Below are positions 1 to 11,725 of a stretch of DNA of 64,000 bases, in pieces (within the stretch, counting starts at the first letter, position 1; every line of letters begins with the position of its first letter). The DNA comes from Impatiens glandulifera (taxonomy: Eukaryota > Streptophyta > Magnoliopsida > Ericales > Balsaminaceae), in NCBI RefSeq assembly GCF_907164915.1, contig NC_061862.1:91591995-91655994 (forward strand), read 5' to 3'. The translations under genes and the position numbers were made by a program. The notes below the pieces were generated by a model that had not been told where the DNA came from, did not search any database, and saw only the letters and a list, made by a program, of their open reading frames with translations.

Positions 1-79
1 CCTTGATCGTCTTTTTACTTCCAAGGGTTTGGATCAACTCCAACAGCACTGCCCGGAGAAGTAACGACATGGCCCGTGA

Positions 80-233
80 CTTTGAGAGGGGATATTAGAT
101 ATATTATTTTTAATAGCACTTAAGGGTATTTTAGTCTATTAACACTTGAGAGTATTTTAGTCTATTGTAATGACTAACTATATAAACTATTTCTTTACAT
201 TCATTTTATTTTATGCTTGCTAATAAGAAAACA
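80..233 (+). repeat. LTR-like fragment (uncertain)
   Basis: A purine-rich GAGAGGGGATATTAG stretch resembles a polypurine tract joined to the start of a degraded LTR. It is followed by a 26-bp imperfect duplication with the core GTATTTTAGTCTATT, a TATATAA box near 180, and an end in AAAACA near 233. This is the usual order of a short Copia LTR, but no partner LTR or target duplication lies in the window, and the TG start is not intact. It could also be chance AT-rich sequence. Confidence 0.3.
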
Positions 234-243
234 TAGTTTCCCT

Positions 244-790
244 TTATCGATTCATACGTTTTATCATAAGAGTGGTAGTTGGTTTGCATCCCAATAGACC
301 TGATTCACTAATTAAATCAAGAATATATTTCCTTTGATTGCCAAAAAAAATGCCATCTTTTTGTTGTGCAATTTCAAGGCCAAGAAAAAACATTGAACTT
401 TTCAGATCTTTTATAGGAAATTTTGAATAATAAAAAATTGTGTTTTGTAATTGATGAGATATCATTCCCAAATATTAAAATATCATCTACATATACCAAT
501 ATGATAATAATTTTGTGATCATTATGTCTAATGTATATAGAATGATCATGTTCAGATGTTTTCAAATCAATAGTAATGAGAAATAAATATGGTTCTTTAT
601 ACCATTATCTTGAAACATAATCTTATTACAAACCTTACAAGGTTTTGTTTAATTTATAAACTTGATTGTTTGTACTTTGAAATAATGTTAAACTTTCAAA
701 TTTTCATATGGATATCTTCTTCTAAATTTCCATATAAAAAGACATTATTGATATCTATATGAATTAAAAACCATTTTTTAATGCTGTTAT
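244..790 (-). pseudogene. Copia reverse transcriptase fragment
   Basis: Read on the minus strand, this piece encodes the middle of a Ty1/Copia reverse transcriptase. Near 740-700 lies the segment that reads like VNNVFLYGNLEEDIHM, matching the family's DVKTAFLHGDLEEEIYM block. Near 490 is the catalytic YVDDILIFGND motif. Downstream follows MFFLGLEIAQQKDGIFFGNQ, the usual FLGIEI region. The frame is broken by at least one frameshift (two overlapping frames share 374-471), and neither integrase nor RNase H is attached, so it is a dead fragment. No LTRs on this strand can be assigned to it. Confidence 0.85.
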
Positions 791-2103
791 GGATAAAAAA
801 AATTGATGGAAATATATTACATCTTTTTTATTGTAATTTTTTTTTAACTAATCTCACTTTACATCCTTTTGATTGTAAAAAATTGATGGAAATATATTAC
901 ATCCTTTTGATGGTAAAAAATTGATGGAATTATATATCTTGAGAATTTTCTTGATTCATTTGTGATTCATTTTTTTTTTAATATTTGAACGCAAATTTGT
1001 CTAAATAAATAATTCATACGATAAAACTTTGATCTGAATTTATTACATAAGTATTAAAATTCACAAAAGTTCTCACACATAATTAAACGTTATTATTTAT
1101 ATAAATGATTAATTATTTTAGAAATTTATAAACTTGAGAGTTCATATGAGTTTATTTTGAAAGAATATTATTTATATAATATTATTATTTATGTATTTAA
1201 TAAAAAATTAAATTAATATAATTTATAATAAATAAATAATACTAAAAAATTATAATTACAAAATTAGTTATAAGAGTTCAACTAATATTTGTTTGAATTT
1301 ATAAAAATAAGTTCACTTTATTTATGTAAAATTATAAAAATATAAAATTAAAATAAATTATAAATTCCTAAAATTTAAATTATAAATTTAAAACAATAAG
1401 ATTTTTTTTTTTTTTTTGTTTAAAAGTTTAAATAAAACAAACTTTAATAAAATTTGAGATTTTAATAGTATTCCTTTCATCTTCCTTTAAGTTGACCTCT
1501 ACTACTATTTAAAGATTGTAGGTTACAATACATATTCTTGAAAATATAGTTTTTCAAGAAAAAAAAATATATTGATATTGATGACCATATATATATTTAG
1601 AAATTTGTATATGGGTTATTTTATCAAACTTACACATATTTCCAACTAGAACCAAATTAAAGATATTTTTTTAACTTTTAATTTTTCAGTATTTGAATAT
1701 CTTAGACTTAAACATTTTCTTTAAAATGACATCCCTCTTTTAGTTTATATTTTTTTATATAGTTAATTCGATTATACTAAATTTTGTTATTTTTTGAAAA
1801 TTTAAATTGAATTTAAATAATTTTGAAAAATAGGATGACATATTTATATTTTTGCTAGCTATAGGTATTTCCAAATTTTCATGTAATTCTTCCCTAAATT
1901 CCATCTAAATAATAACAGAAAATAGTCTTCCGGTTTCTTGCTCTATTCTCTCAACTTCTTCTTTTTTCAAACAGGATCTATTTAGAAAATAATTTTTTAT
2001 AAATTTTATCAACTATTTAAATAGTTGAATAGAATAGAAGGAGGTTTTATATTTTTGGTTGTTTCCTAAACTCCATTTAATTGGTTCTTAAATATTTCAA
2101 ATT
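791..2103. other. AT-rich stretch without genes
   Basis: No coding frame is recognisable. Between about 795 and 930 a short module (AAAATTGATGGAAATATATTACATC) occurs twice and partly a third time, a local duplication. The rest is A/T-rich with homopolymer T runs such as near 1391-1418. Confidence 0.5.
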
Positions 2104-2142
2104 TTTACTTATCAAAGTTTTTGAGATGTATGGATCCAATCT

Positions 2143-2361
2143 TTAGAGTCTTATGCAGAATTTTTGAAAAATTGGAAGCTTTGAGCTTCAATTACAGATT
2201 ATCGAAAATATTTGATTCAGAGTTTAAGACGTTATCTTTTGCCTTCGAAAGTGTTGAGGGAGGCTATTTATAGCATTCCTGAGTCAGTGGAGGCTTTAAG
2301 TGCATATAATCAGCTAAAAATCATTAATGGTATTTTGGCTGTTTTGGGATCAACTTGGTGA
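2143..2361 (+). pseudogene. Unrecognised decayed open frame
   Basis: One frame is open over about 72 codons except for a single TGA near 2182. It reads WIQSLESYAEFLKNW before the stop and RRYLLPSKVLREAIYSIPES after it, then EALSAYNQLKIINGILAVLG. Its amino-acid composition and higher GC stand out from the AT-rich surroundings, which suggests a former coding exon or an element fragment. I could not assign a family: a resemblance of SLES-A--L to the N-terminus of plant PEX16 was considered but is too weak. It ends in TGG-TGA near 2361. Confidence 0.3.
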
Positions 2362-2503
2362 TATAGGCACTGATTGTGCCTATAGATGTAAGGGAAATGA
2401 ACATCGTGGTAAGGTAATCATTACACATTTTGAAGGGAGTTAATCCATTCAGAAATGACAAAAAATATCTTTGAAAAATTAAATATGGTTACGGATGGTT
2501 AAT

Positions 2504-2598
2504 TTCGGCTACACAAGATTACAAATATATATTTTTCGGCTACACAAGATTACAAATATATATTTTTCGGCTATAAAAGATTACAAATATATATATTT
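2504..2598. repeat. 31-bp tandem repeat, three copies
   Basis: Units start at 2504, 2535 and 2566 with the core TTCGGCTACACAAGATTACA followed by AATATATAT. The first two are almost identical; the third has CTATAAAAGA instead of CTACACAAGA. A minisatellite of unknown role. Confidence 0.85.
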
Positions 2599-3039
2599 TT
2601 AATTAAATCCTTAAAAGTTTGTTTGAAATTAATTTTTCTTTCACCCTTTAGGATTTAATTTTGATCTTTTTTAAATACACAAAATATTAAAATAAATATG
2701 ACAAATATTTTATCAATTTATTTAATTTTAATTTTGTATATTATAAGGTTAAAAAAATAATTTTTGGAGATAAAATGGGTACCATATTTAATTCTAAATT
2801 ATTTATTTTTGATCCCCTGAATTTTATCAAATAATTTTAAGATAGAATGAGTATAAAATTTATCCTAAATAAATTTATTTTTTTGTTTTGATCTTTACCC
2901 TTAATTAATTTTATTAAACCATCAACCCACATCGAACTCATTCTATTCTTTAAGGAAGAGATCGACCATCCCATGTTCTTTTACTATTATCCTAATGATT
3001 AATCTTAATTAATTGTTTTAATTGGGTTTTTAGTCATTG

Positions 3040-5599
3040 GATTAATTATTTCAATTTTATTTATATGAAAATAAATTAAAATAATTATTTTAATATTATA
3101 AATTGGGGCTTAAATTTTTAGCTTATAATGATAAATAAAATTTTAAATGTTTAATGCAAAGTTTAAAATATATTTGATTAAATAGAAGAAAAAAATACAA
3201 TTTTAATAAGTTTAATGCAAATTTAATTAAAATATGTTAAATGCAAAATATGTTTATATGAATTAATAATAAATATAAGTTTATTTCGAAAATTAAAATA
3301 TTTTATAAATATTATAAGAATATTAATAAAATAAAAAATATTATTAATTTAAGAAATATTTAAGTAAAAAATTAAATAATATTTTAACAATTAAAATTTA
3401 AACCAAATTTATATTTTGTTATAGAGAAATTATATAAGTATAATAAAATATAAGTATATTAAAATAATAATAATTAAAGTATAGTTTGATTTAAATTAAA
3501 TTATATTTGATTAAATATAAAATAATGCAAAATAATATTTAATAAGCTTAGTGCAAATTGAAATTTAATGAAAATATGTTTAATAATAATTTTAATTTTA
3601 TATAATTGAATAGAAAAAATATAAGTTTAATGTAAGTAATAAGTGTGTTTATTAATTAACGATAAATATAAGTTTATTACAAAGTTTAAAATTATTTATA
3701 AATATTATAGGAATAATTTAAAAATAAATAATATTATTAATATCAGAAATATATAAATAAAAACCATATAATATTTTATGTATTTAAAACTTAAACTAAA
3801 AATATATTTTGTTATAGGGAAATTATATATGTATAATAAAAAATAATTATATTAAAATAATAATAATTAAAGTATAGTTTGATTTAAATTTACATTATAT
3901 TTGATTAAATATAGAATAATGCAAAATAATATTTAATAAGTTTAGTGCAAATTTAAATTTAATGAAAATATGTTTAATGATAATTTTAATTATATTTAAC
4001 TAAATAGAAAAATTATAAGTTTAATGTAAGTAATAAGTGTGTTTATTAATTAATGATAAATATAAGTTTATTACAAAGTTTAAAATGATTTATAAACATT
4101 AAGAATAATTTAAAAATAAAGAATATTATTATTATAAGAAATATATAAATAAAAAACTAAATAATATTTTATGTATTTAAAATTTAAACTAAAATTATAT
4201 TTTGTTATTAAAAAATTATATTTATATAAAAATAATAATAAAAAATAAAGTAAAGGTTTAGATTTAAATTTATGTATTTAAAATTTAAATATAAATAAGT
4301 TTAATTAAAAAATGCAAAACAAGTTTTTAATAATTTTAATGCATATTTAAATTTAATTAAAATAAGTTTAATGATAAATTTAATTATATTGATTAGATAG
4401 ATAAATATGATTTTAATAAGTTTGTTGCAAATTTAAATTTAATGAAAATACTTTAATGCAAAATATAAAAGTGTTTTTGAGTAAATGATAAATATTAGTT
4501 TAATAAATGTTTAATGATAAATTTAAATATATTAATATTCTTAATATAAAATATAAATAATATTTTTAATTCAAAATATAAATGTGTGTTGATCAGTTAA
4601 AGATTAATATAAATTTACTTTAAAATTTTAAATTATTTATAAACATTTTTAAAATATTTTAAAAAATAATAATATTATTTATAAGATATATAAATAAAAT
4701 AAATAAATAATAATTTATAAGTTTAAAATTTAAACTAATATTATTTTTTTATAGTGAAATCATGTTTATATAAAAATAAAAAAATTATTATGTTAAAATA
4801 ATAAAAATTGAAATAATTTTATTTAAATTTTATGTATTTCTAATTTTTAATTTAAATTATATTTGATTAAATAGAAAAAATAAAAAATTTAATGTAAAAT
4901 AAGTTATTAATATAAGAAATATCTAAGTATAAATTTAAATAATATTTAATATATTTAAAATTAAAATTACATTTTTAATATAAAAATAATATTTATATAA
5001 AAGTAATAATAACTATGATAAAAATAAAAATTAAAGTAATAATTTTGATTAAAATTTGATGTGTTTAAAAATTTAAATTATATTTGATTAAATAATTAAA
5101 ATGCAAAATTTAATGCAAATTAAGTTGAATGAAAAATTAAATTTAATAAAAATAAGTTCATTGCAAATCTAAATTATATTTGATTATATAAAAATAAATA
5201 TAATTTTTATAAATTTCATATAAAATTAATTTAAAATATAAAAATGTGTTAATAAATATAAGTGTGATTCAAAATTTAAAGTTATTTATAAAAAAAAATA
5301 TTTAAAAATTAAATAATATTCTAAATCTAAGAAATATATAAATAAAATAACAAAATAATATTTGTTATAGATAAAGCATATTTATATAAAAAATAATTAT
5401 GTTAAAAATAATAAAAATTAAAGTAATAGTTTTTTAATGTAAAATTAAATTTAATATTTAATACAAAATATTTTTTTTTTATAAATTAAAGATGAATATA
5501 CGTTTTTATAAGTTTAATCCAAATTTTAAATTATATTTGATTAACTAAAAAAATATAATTTTAATAAAATTATTATAAGAATATTTTAATATTAAATAT

Positions 5600-5692
<93 letters not shown>

Positions 5693-6350
5693 AGAACTAA
5701 ATAATATTTAATACATTTAATATTTAAATAAAATAAAAAATTGTTATAGTGAAATAATATTTATATTTGAAAAATAATAAATTATGTTAAAAATTAATAA
5801 GAATTAAAGTAATGATTTAAATTTAATTTTTATGTATTTAATTTTAATTATGATTAAATTAAATATTGCAAAATATAATGAAAAATAAGTTTTGAATAAA
5901 TTAAATAAAAATTTAATGCAAAATTTAAATTAGAGTTGATTAAATAGAAAAATATACAATCTTAATAAATTTAATGAGAATAAGTTTAATACTAAATATA
6001 AAAGTGTGTTTATATATTAATTATGAATATAATTTTATTTAAAACTTAAAATTATTATAAATATTTAAAAATTTAATATTTGATTAAATAAAAACATTAA
6101 AATTTAATGCAAATTCTAAAAATAAATGAAAAAGTTTAATGGGTATAAATTTAAATATATTTTTCATATCAAAAATATAGGTAAATAAAAAAATATATAA
6201 TTTTATGTATTCTAAAATTTTAAATTACATTTTATTAAAATAAAAATTGTATAAGTAAATAAATATAATTTAATAAGATTAATTTAACATTTAAATTTAA
6301 ATTATATTTTATTATTGAAAATAAATATTTTTGTAGAAAATAAAATAAAT
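3040..6350. repeat. Decayed satellite-like tandem array, period about 380-395 bp
   Basis: The whole stretch is built of one recurring AT-rich unit. Modules recur in fixed order: TTATATTTGATTAAATA, TTTAATGCAAA, AATAAGTGTGTTTATTAATTAA, ATAAGTTTATTACAAAGTTT, AAGAAATATATAAATAAA, TATATTTTGTTATAG, then AATTAAAGTATAGTTTGAT. The last module occurs near 3471, 3864, 4243, 4803, 5027, 5415 and 5797, so most spacings are 378-394 bp; one 560 and one 224 spacing indicate a deletion or rearrangement. The two best copies (about 3480-3870 and 3873-4250) are easily aligned by eye; copies after 4.8 kb are more diverged. There is no coding capacity. Whether it is a centromeric or dispersed satellite cannot be told from here. 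Confidence 0.75.
5605..5689. repeat. (TA)n microsatellite, about 42 units
   Basis: An uninterrupted TA dinucleotide run of about 84 bases inside the satellite-like array. Length is likely polymorphic and may be affected by assembly. Confidence 0.98.
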
Positions 6351-6699
6351 ATCATAATTTTATAAGTTTAGTGTATAAATTAAATTTTAGTTTAAAGGAT
6401 AGGATATAAATTGATTTATTTTAAACTTATGCATTATTTAAGTTAAAATTCTCTTAATTTTAACCATCTCATACATAAAAATAAAATTATACCACGCATA
6501 TACAAACAATCCTATCATGCATCTAAAATAGAATATGATTATATAAATTTATATAAGATAAAAAGAAAACTTACGTGAACTCATAAAGTTTGATTAAAAA
6601 AAACTTATAAAAGTTGATCAATAAGATGTATTTGAACACATAAAGATTTATTTGTAAGACATGTAAATTGAACACATAAAGATTTATTTGTAAGGCGTG

Positions 6700-6835
6700 T
6701 AAATAAAAAATAAAAATGTGACAACGAAGTGAGTATGCCCGCAAACATACTTAATCATTTAACCAGACCGTCTGACAGGCTCAAACTCAGGACCTTGGGG
6801 TTAATATCCACCTTTTGTTGTCGCTAGACTAGAAG
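6700..6835 (-). mobile_element. SINE-like, tRNA-derived fragment
   Basis: On the minus strand the sequence begins CTAGTCTAGCGACAACAAAAGG, where TAGCGACAACAAAAGG resembles a pol III A box. About 35 bases on comes GTCCTGAGTTTGAGCC, close to the B-box consensus GGTTCGANTCC. It runs on to a tail that is T/A rich (ATTTTTATTTTTTATTT). The A-to-B spacing fits tRNA-derived SINEs. The two sides carry similar ACATGTAAATT text, but a clean target duplication is not evident. It may instead be a diverged tRNA pseudogene. Confidence 0.35.
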
Positions 6836-6859
6836 ATTGGTTGACATGTAAATTCAAAG

Positions 6860-7755
6860 TTATAAGATAATTGAGAAATTTGGTTTAAATAAAACCTAGC
6901 CTTGCTTTAAAATTCGAATGAAAAATTGAACATGTTATAAACATGATTGACATATAAATTTATAACAAATATTTAGCCAACTTTTGTTTTGTAAATTATA
7001 ATTGAATAAAATTAAGAAATAAAGAACATTCATTGCTCATATATCGAATAGAATCGTACAATTTAAAAGTTTATATTATTTAGAATGATTAATAAATTAC
7101 TATACTAATCTTCAAATTATAGCAGAAATGAACTCAAAAAAATAAACAATTAATAACTCAACTCGGATTATACATAAAAAAAATTAATAAACATAAATAA
7201 CTATTTAAGAAATAAAATTTAAAAAATAAAGTTCTTCTAATCACAATCAACGAACAAATCAAAACAAATGTGTAAATATAATTATTTAAATAAAGATTTA
7301 TCAGATGATAATGAAATAAATTATACTATGCATCAAAAAAATATATCATGCATCTAAAATTGAATATGATAATATAAATTTAGATAAGTTTGAAAAGAAA
7401 TTTATTTAAACTCATAAAGATTGATCGGTAAGATGTATTTGAACAAATAAAGGTTGATACGTAAAGTGCTGCAATTAAAATAGATGTGTATAGTGTTATT
7501 CAAACAATTATATATAATAAATTCAATAAATACATTGAAAAAAAGATAAATAATATGAATATACATGTATTTTATTTTATTATTAATATTTATGTACATA
7601 AGTATTAATATATATATATTTTATTTTTATTTATAAATATAATTTAGGTTAATATTATTTGATAATTTGGTGTTTTTCAAAAACTAAATAAAATTATAAA
7701 ATAAGAATATAATTATTTTGAGCTATCACTAAAAAAAAATAGAATTTAAAAAAAA
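6860..7755. other. AT-rich DNA, nothing recognised
   Basis: No coding frame, RNA gene or element end could be supported. Motifs seen around 6560-6700 (GTTTGATTAAAA, ATGTATTTGAACACATAAAG) recur around 7400-7460, a hint of another diverged duplication. Confidence 0.4.
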
Positions 7756-7759
7756 AAGT

Positions 7760-9152
7760 TGTTATGGGTTCACGCCATGTTCAGTCTTCCAAATTATATT
7801 AGACTTCAATGTGTTTCGACTTTAAATGAAATGAAGAATTCTTGGCAAGATGAATTGCACTTTGATTATCACAAAATAAGACATATCTTTTTTGTTTCAA
7901 CTCAAGTTCTATTGTGAATTTTTTCAACCACAATAACTCTTATGTTGCCTCAACTGCAGCTATAAGCTCGACTTTAGTAGTAGAAAAAGCAACACACTTT
8001 TGCAATTTAGATTAACAAGCCACAGCTCCCCTGGCAAAAGCCACCAAATATCCTGAAGTAGATTTTCGATTATCTAAGTTTCCGGCCATATCAGAATTAG
8101 TATATCCAATTAACATAGGTTTCTCACATCCTAAAGTTAGTTGAAGATTCTTCTTTCCCTAGAGATATCTCATAATCCACTTCACGGCTTCCTAGTGATG
8201 TCTTCCCGGATTTGATAAATATCTACTCACCACACCAACAGTGTGCGCTATATCAGGTCTAGTACAAACCATAACGTACATAAGGCTACCAACTGCTGAA
8301 GAATATGAAATGTTCTTCATAAAAAACTTATCATCATCAGTGGAAGGACAACCAGTATGACTAAGCTTAAAGTGAGAAGCTACATGAATATTCACCACTT
8401 TAGCTTTGTCCATATTGAAGCGTCGAAGAACTTTCTTAATGAACATCTCTTGTGACAAATACAACTTTCTGTTATCCCGATCATGGATAATTCGAATCCC
8501 AAGAATTTGACGTGCTGATCCTAAATCTTTCATGGCAAACGACTTACTCAAAGTTTCTTTTAACTCACTGATTTTAGAAACATTTCTTCCAACAATTAAC
8601 ATATCATCTACATATAGCAGAAGAATAATAAAATCATCAGCAAAGAATTTTCGCATAAACACGCAATGGTTAGTCTTGTTCATCTTGTACCCATGTTCAA
8701 TCATAACTGAACTGAACTTTTGATACCATTGTCGTGGTGCTTGTTTCAAACCGTAAAGACTCTTCACTAACTTGCAAACATAGCCTTCTTTCAGCTTGTC
8801 TTAAAAACCCTCTAGTTGTTCCATATATATCTCTTCTTCTAAATTTCCATGAAGAAATGTTGTTTTCACATCCATTTGTTCAACCTCTAGATTAAGACTA
8901 GCGGCTAAACCAAGAACCACACGAATAGATTGCATTTTCACCAGAGAAGTAAAGATCTCACCAAAGTCAATACCATTTCTTTGCGAGAAGCCTTTTACAA
9001 CCAACCGAGCCTTATATCTAGGTTGTGAAGTATGTTCATCCTGCTTCAATCGATAAGCCATCGATTTTTCAAAGCCTTCTTGCCCTTAGGCAACTTTGTT
9101 AGCTTAAAAGTGTTATTCACACGAAGAGATTGCATCTCATCCTCCATGGCAT
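7760..9152 (-). pseudogene. Copia-A reverse transcriptase and RNase H
   Basis: Reverse transcriptase runs from KARLVVKGFSQRNGIDF through VEQMDVKTTFLHGNLEEEIY to LEGF, where a TAA near 8800 breaks the frame. The next frame carries KSLYGLKQAPRQWYQKF, the catalytic LLLYVDDMLIVGRN, FAMKDLGSARQILGI and GSLMYVMVCTRPDIAHTVG. RNase H follows in broken frames down to a DNQSAIHLAKNSSFH-like segment and a terminal SKHIEV near 7810. The enzyme would copy RNA to DNA in the cytoplasmic particle; it is dead here. The sequence stops close to where the 3' LTR should begin. Confidence 0.9.
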
Positions 9153-10118
9153 TCATCTATTCCTTTTTATTTTCACTTTCCAAAGCTTCTTGAAAACACT
9201 CAGGTTCTTCAGCATCAGTGAAAAATACATACTCATTTGATGAGTATCTAACTGAAGGACATCTCTATCGAGTAGACCGTCTTGGTTCATTAGAAGGTAT
9301 ATGGACTCATCAACATTTTCATTACCTTGATCATTTTCATTTCGAACATTAGATTCACTACTAGAGTCAACATCAATAAAATCAATAGTATTTAAAGGAT
9401 TACCAGAATGTAAACCCATACCTTGATTTTTAGTTTGATCGTTGTTGGTGTTTAACAAGTTAGGAGCAACTGGAATTGAATTCACTTCAACCATCTCCTC
9501 ATTTACTTGAGTAGGAACAACCTCGTCCACCTTGTCGATATCTTCAATGGTATAATTCTCCACAAATATAGCATCACGATTACGAATAAGTTTCTTATTA
9601 ACCGGATCAAAAAACCGATATCTAAACTCATCCAGACCATAGTTGACAAACACACACTTCTTGGTCTTGTCTTCCAGCTTTGACCTCTCATCTTTGGGAA
9701 CATGAACATAAGTCATACACCCAAATACTCTAAGATGGTCATAAGAAACATTTTTACCACTCCCAACATGATTTGGCACATCAAAGTTCAAAGGAACACA
9801 TGGTGTGAGATTTAACACATGTACTATTGTACTCAATGCTTCACCCCAAAAATATGTTGGCAACTTTGCTTGTGAAAGCACACATCTCACCCTTTCCACA
9901 AGTGTCCTATTCATTCTTTCAGCCAACCCATTTAACTATGGTGTTTTCGGAGGCGATTTTTGGTGATGAATACCCTGTTGTTGACAATACTCATCAAAAG
10001 GTCCAATGTACTCTACCCCGTTATCTGTTCGAATACATTTCACCTTTTTTCCAGTTTCCCTCTCAACTGAGGCTTGAAACACTTTGAATGTGTTTAACAC
10101 TTGATCTTTTGTCTTCAA
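9153..10118 (-). pseudogene. Copia-A integrase core and C-terminus
   Basis: DDE integrase. The second catalytic Asp lies in CIRTDNGVEYIG (near 10030), and the catalytic Glu in LAERMNRTLVERV after a TAG that replaces Gln at about 9936. The C-terminal part contains PTYFWGEALST, LRVFGCMTYVHVPKDERSKL and KKCVFVNYGLDEFRYRFFD, all typical of Copia integrase. It then passes into the acidic, Asn-rich linker that precedes reverse transcriptase. A TAG near 9158 interrupts the frame where Trp is expected in E-W-NAM. Confidence 0.88.
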
Positions 10119-10127
10119 TGTATAGGC

Positions 10128-10800
10128 TCAAACCTTTCGGGAATAGTCATCAATAAATGTTACAAAGTAGTATGCACCACCAAGTGATCTTGACTTCATT
10201 GGCCCACATACATTAGAATGTACCAAGTCTAGTAATTCTGACTTTCTTTTTGATTTAGATGATCTAAATGACACTCGTCTCTGTTTTCCAGCCAAACAAT
10301 CTGGACATCTCTTCAAGGGCACATTTGAAACCCCACATAACACATTCTTCTTAGCCAACATAGCTAAGCCTTTCTCGCTAACATGAGCCAAACATTTGTA
10401 CCATAACTCAGAAGAAGAATCGGCCTCACAAGTGTTGATGTAACATTTAGATATCCCAAAACGAACAATATACAGATTCGAAAGTCTATTACCTTTGGCA
10501 ACAACCATTGATCCCTTTTTAAGCTTCCATTCAATGCTATAAAAAGAATTACAGAAGCTTCATCATCCAATCTTCCAACCGATAAAAGATTGAAGCGAAT
10601 ATCAGGAATATGCTTAACCTGTTTTAGAACAAGAGTAGTGCCATTGGCCATCTCCACACAAACATTACCAATTCCAACCACTTGCGCTTGACCAGTATTG
10701 CCCATACGAGCAATACCAAAATCACCAGCCAAATATGTTGAGAAAAAATCTCGTCGTGATGTAGCATGAGTAGAAACACCACTATCTACAATCTAATCCA
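10128..10800 (-). pseudogene. Copia-A protease and integrase zinc-binding region
   Basis: Aspartic protease with the active-site motif IVDSGVSTHA near 10780, preceded by a TAG where the family has Trp. The protease continues as NVCVEMANGTTLVLK and HIPDIRFNLLSVGRLD. A frameshift near 10550 separates it from the frame 10508-10128, which carries the GAG-pre-integrase region: WYKCLAHVSEKGLAML, then CPDCLAGKQRRVSF, then integrase HSNVCGPMKSRSLGG and FIDDYSRKV. The first catalytic Asp position reads Asn in HSNVCGP instead of the usual H(T/S)DVCGP. A TGA follows DYSRKV where Trp is expected. Confidence 0.82.
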
Positions 10801-10929
10801 TCTCATCACAAGACACATTAACATTCTCAACACCATTATAACAAACAGTAGGGAAATCATCAACAATAGCAACATCATCATGATTTTTACCTTCTCTATG
10901 GTTAGAAGTAGTGGGTGTGTTCTGAGTTT

Positions 10930-11690
10930 TCTTCTTGTTCTCCTTCTTCAATTTAAAACAATTTTTCTTGATATGGCCCTTTATGCCACAATGATGACAC
11001 TCAACTTTTGTGCACTTATTAGAAGCCCCACGAGACTTGCTACGATTACTTTCTCGCCCTTTACTTCTCCCCCCCCCCCCCGGATTCTGTAATCAAGACC
11101 TCTAATTGTAAAGAACAGTCTTGTGTCTTTTGTCTCATCTCTTCATTTAACACACTGTTTTTTACTAAATCTATTGAAAGAACACCATCTGAAGCAGAAT
11201 TAGACAGAGTTGTTCTAAAAGTCTCCCATGAATTAGGCAGAGTACCAAGTAAACATAAGCCTTGTATCTCGTCATCAAAGTTGAGTTTCATCGCCTCCAA
11301 TTGATTAATAATTCCCACAAAAGTATTCAAGTGATCAGTCATCGGAGAACCAACTTGATAACTTAAGGAAATCAATTGTTTGATCAAAAACAGTTTGTTA
11401 TTACCTGTCTTTCTCTCATACAATTCTTCGAGCTTAGTCAAAAGAGTACGAGCATTAGTAATAGAGATAACATGGTTCAGAACATTGTCATCAACCCATT
11501 GACGAATATAACCACATACTTGTCTGTGCAAGAATTTCCAATCATCCACACTTTTTTCTGTAGGCTTTACTGAAGAGAACACTAGCAAATGAAAAACTTG
11601 TCACATACAGTAAATCTCCTATTTTAGCCTTCCAGATATTATAATTGGAACCATTCAAGCTCACCATCCTAGATGTGTTAGTCTCCATCC
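10930..11690 (-). pseudogene. Copia-A gag
   Basis: Capsid-nucleocapsid protein that would package the element RNA. The minus-strand ATG at 11687 opens a short N-terminal part including [17 protein letters not shown], the family's N-terminal W-K block. A frameshift near 11590 moves into the frame running to 11061, which holds HRQVCGYIRQWVDDNVL and the LISLSYQVGSPMTDHLNTF core of Copia Gag. A zinc knuckle follows in another frame near 11000-10955 as CHHCGIKGHIKKNC, a correct CX2CX4HX4C. A run of ten C near 11073 marks another frame problem. The protein cannot be made intact. Confidence 0.85.
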
Positions 11691-11710
11691 TTATACTCAA
11701 ATAAAACCAA

Positions 11711-11724
11711 GCTCTAATACCACT
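11711..11724 (-). promoter_or_regulatory. Primer-binding site of Copia-A
   Basis: Minus strand GTGGTATTAGAGCT, one base from the initiator-Met tRNA complement TGGTATCAGAGC, placed immediately inside the 5' LTR. It fixes the orientation and the LTR boundary. Confidence 0.85.
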
Positions 11725-11725
11725 T

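Noticed and set aside
6720..6835. Functional tRNA gene
   Set aside because: B box is degenerate and no cloverleaf can be drawn; a SINE-like fragment is more likely.
7402..7599. 65-codon minus-strand frame
   Set aside because: Ile/Asn/Tyr-rich composition expected by chance in AT-rich DNA; no motif.
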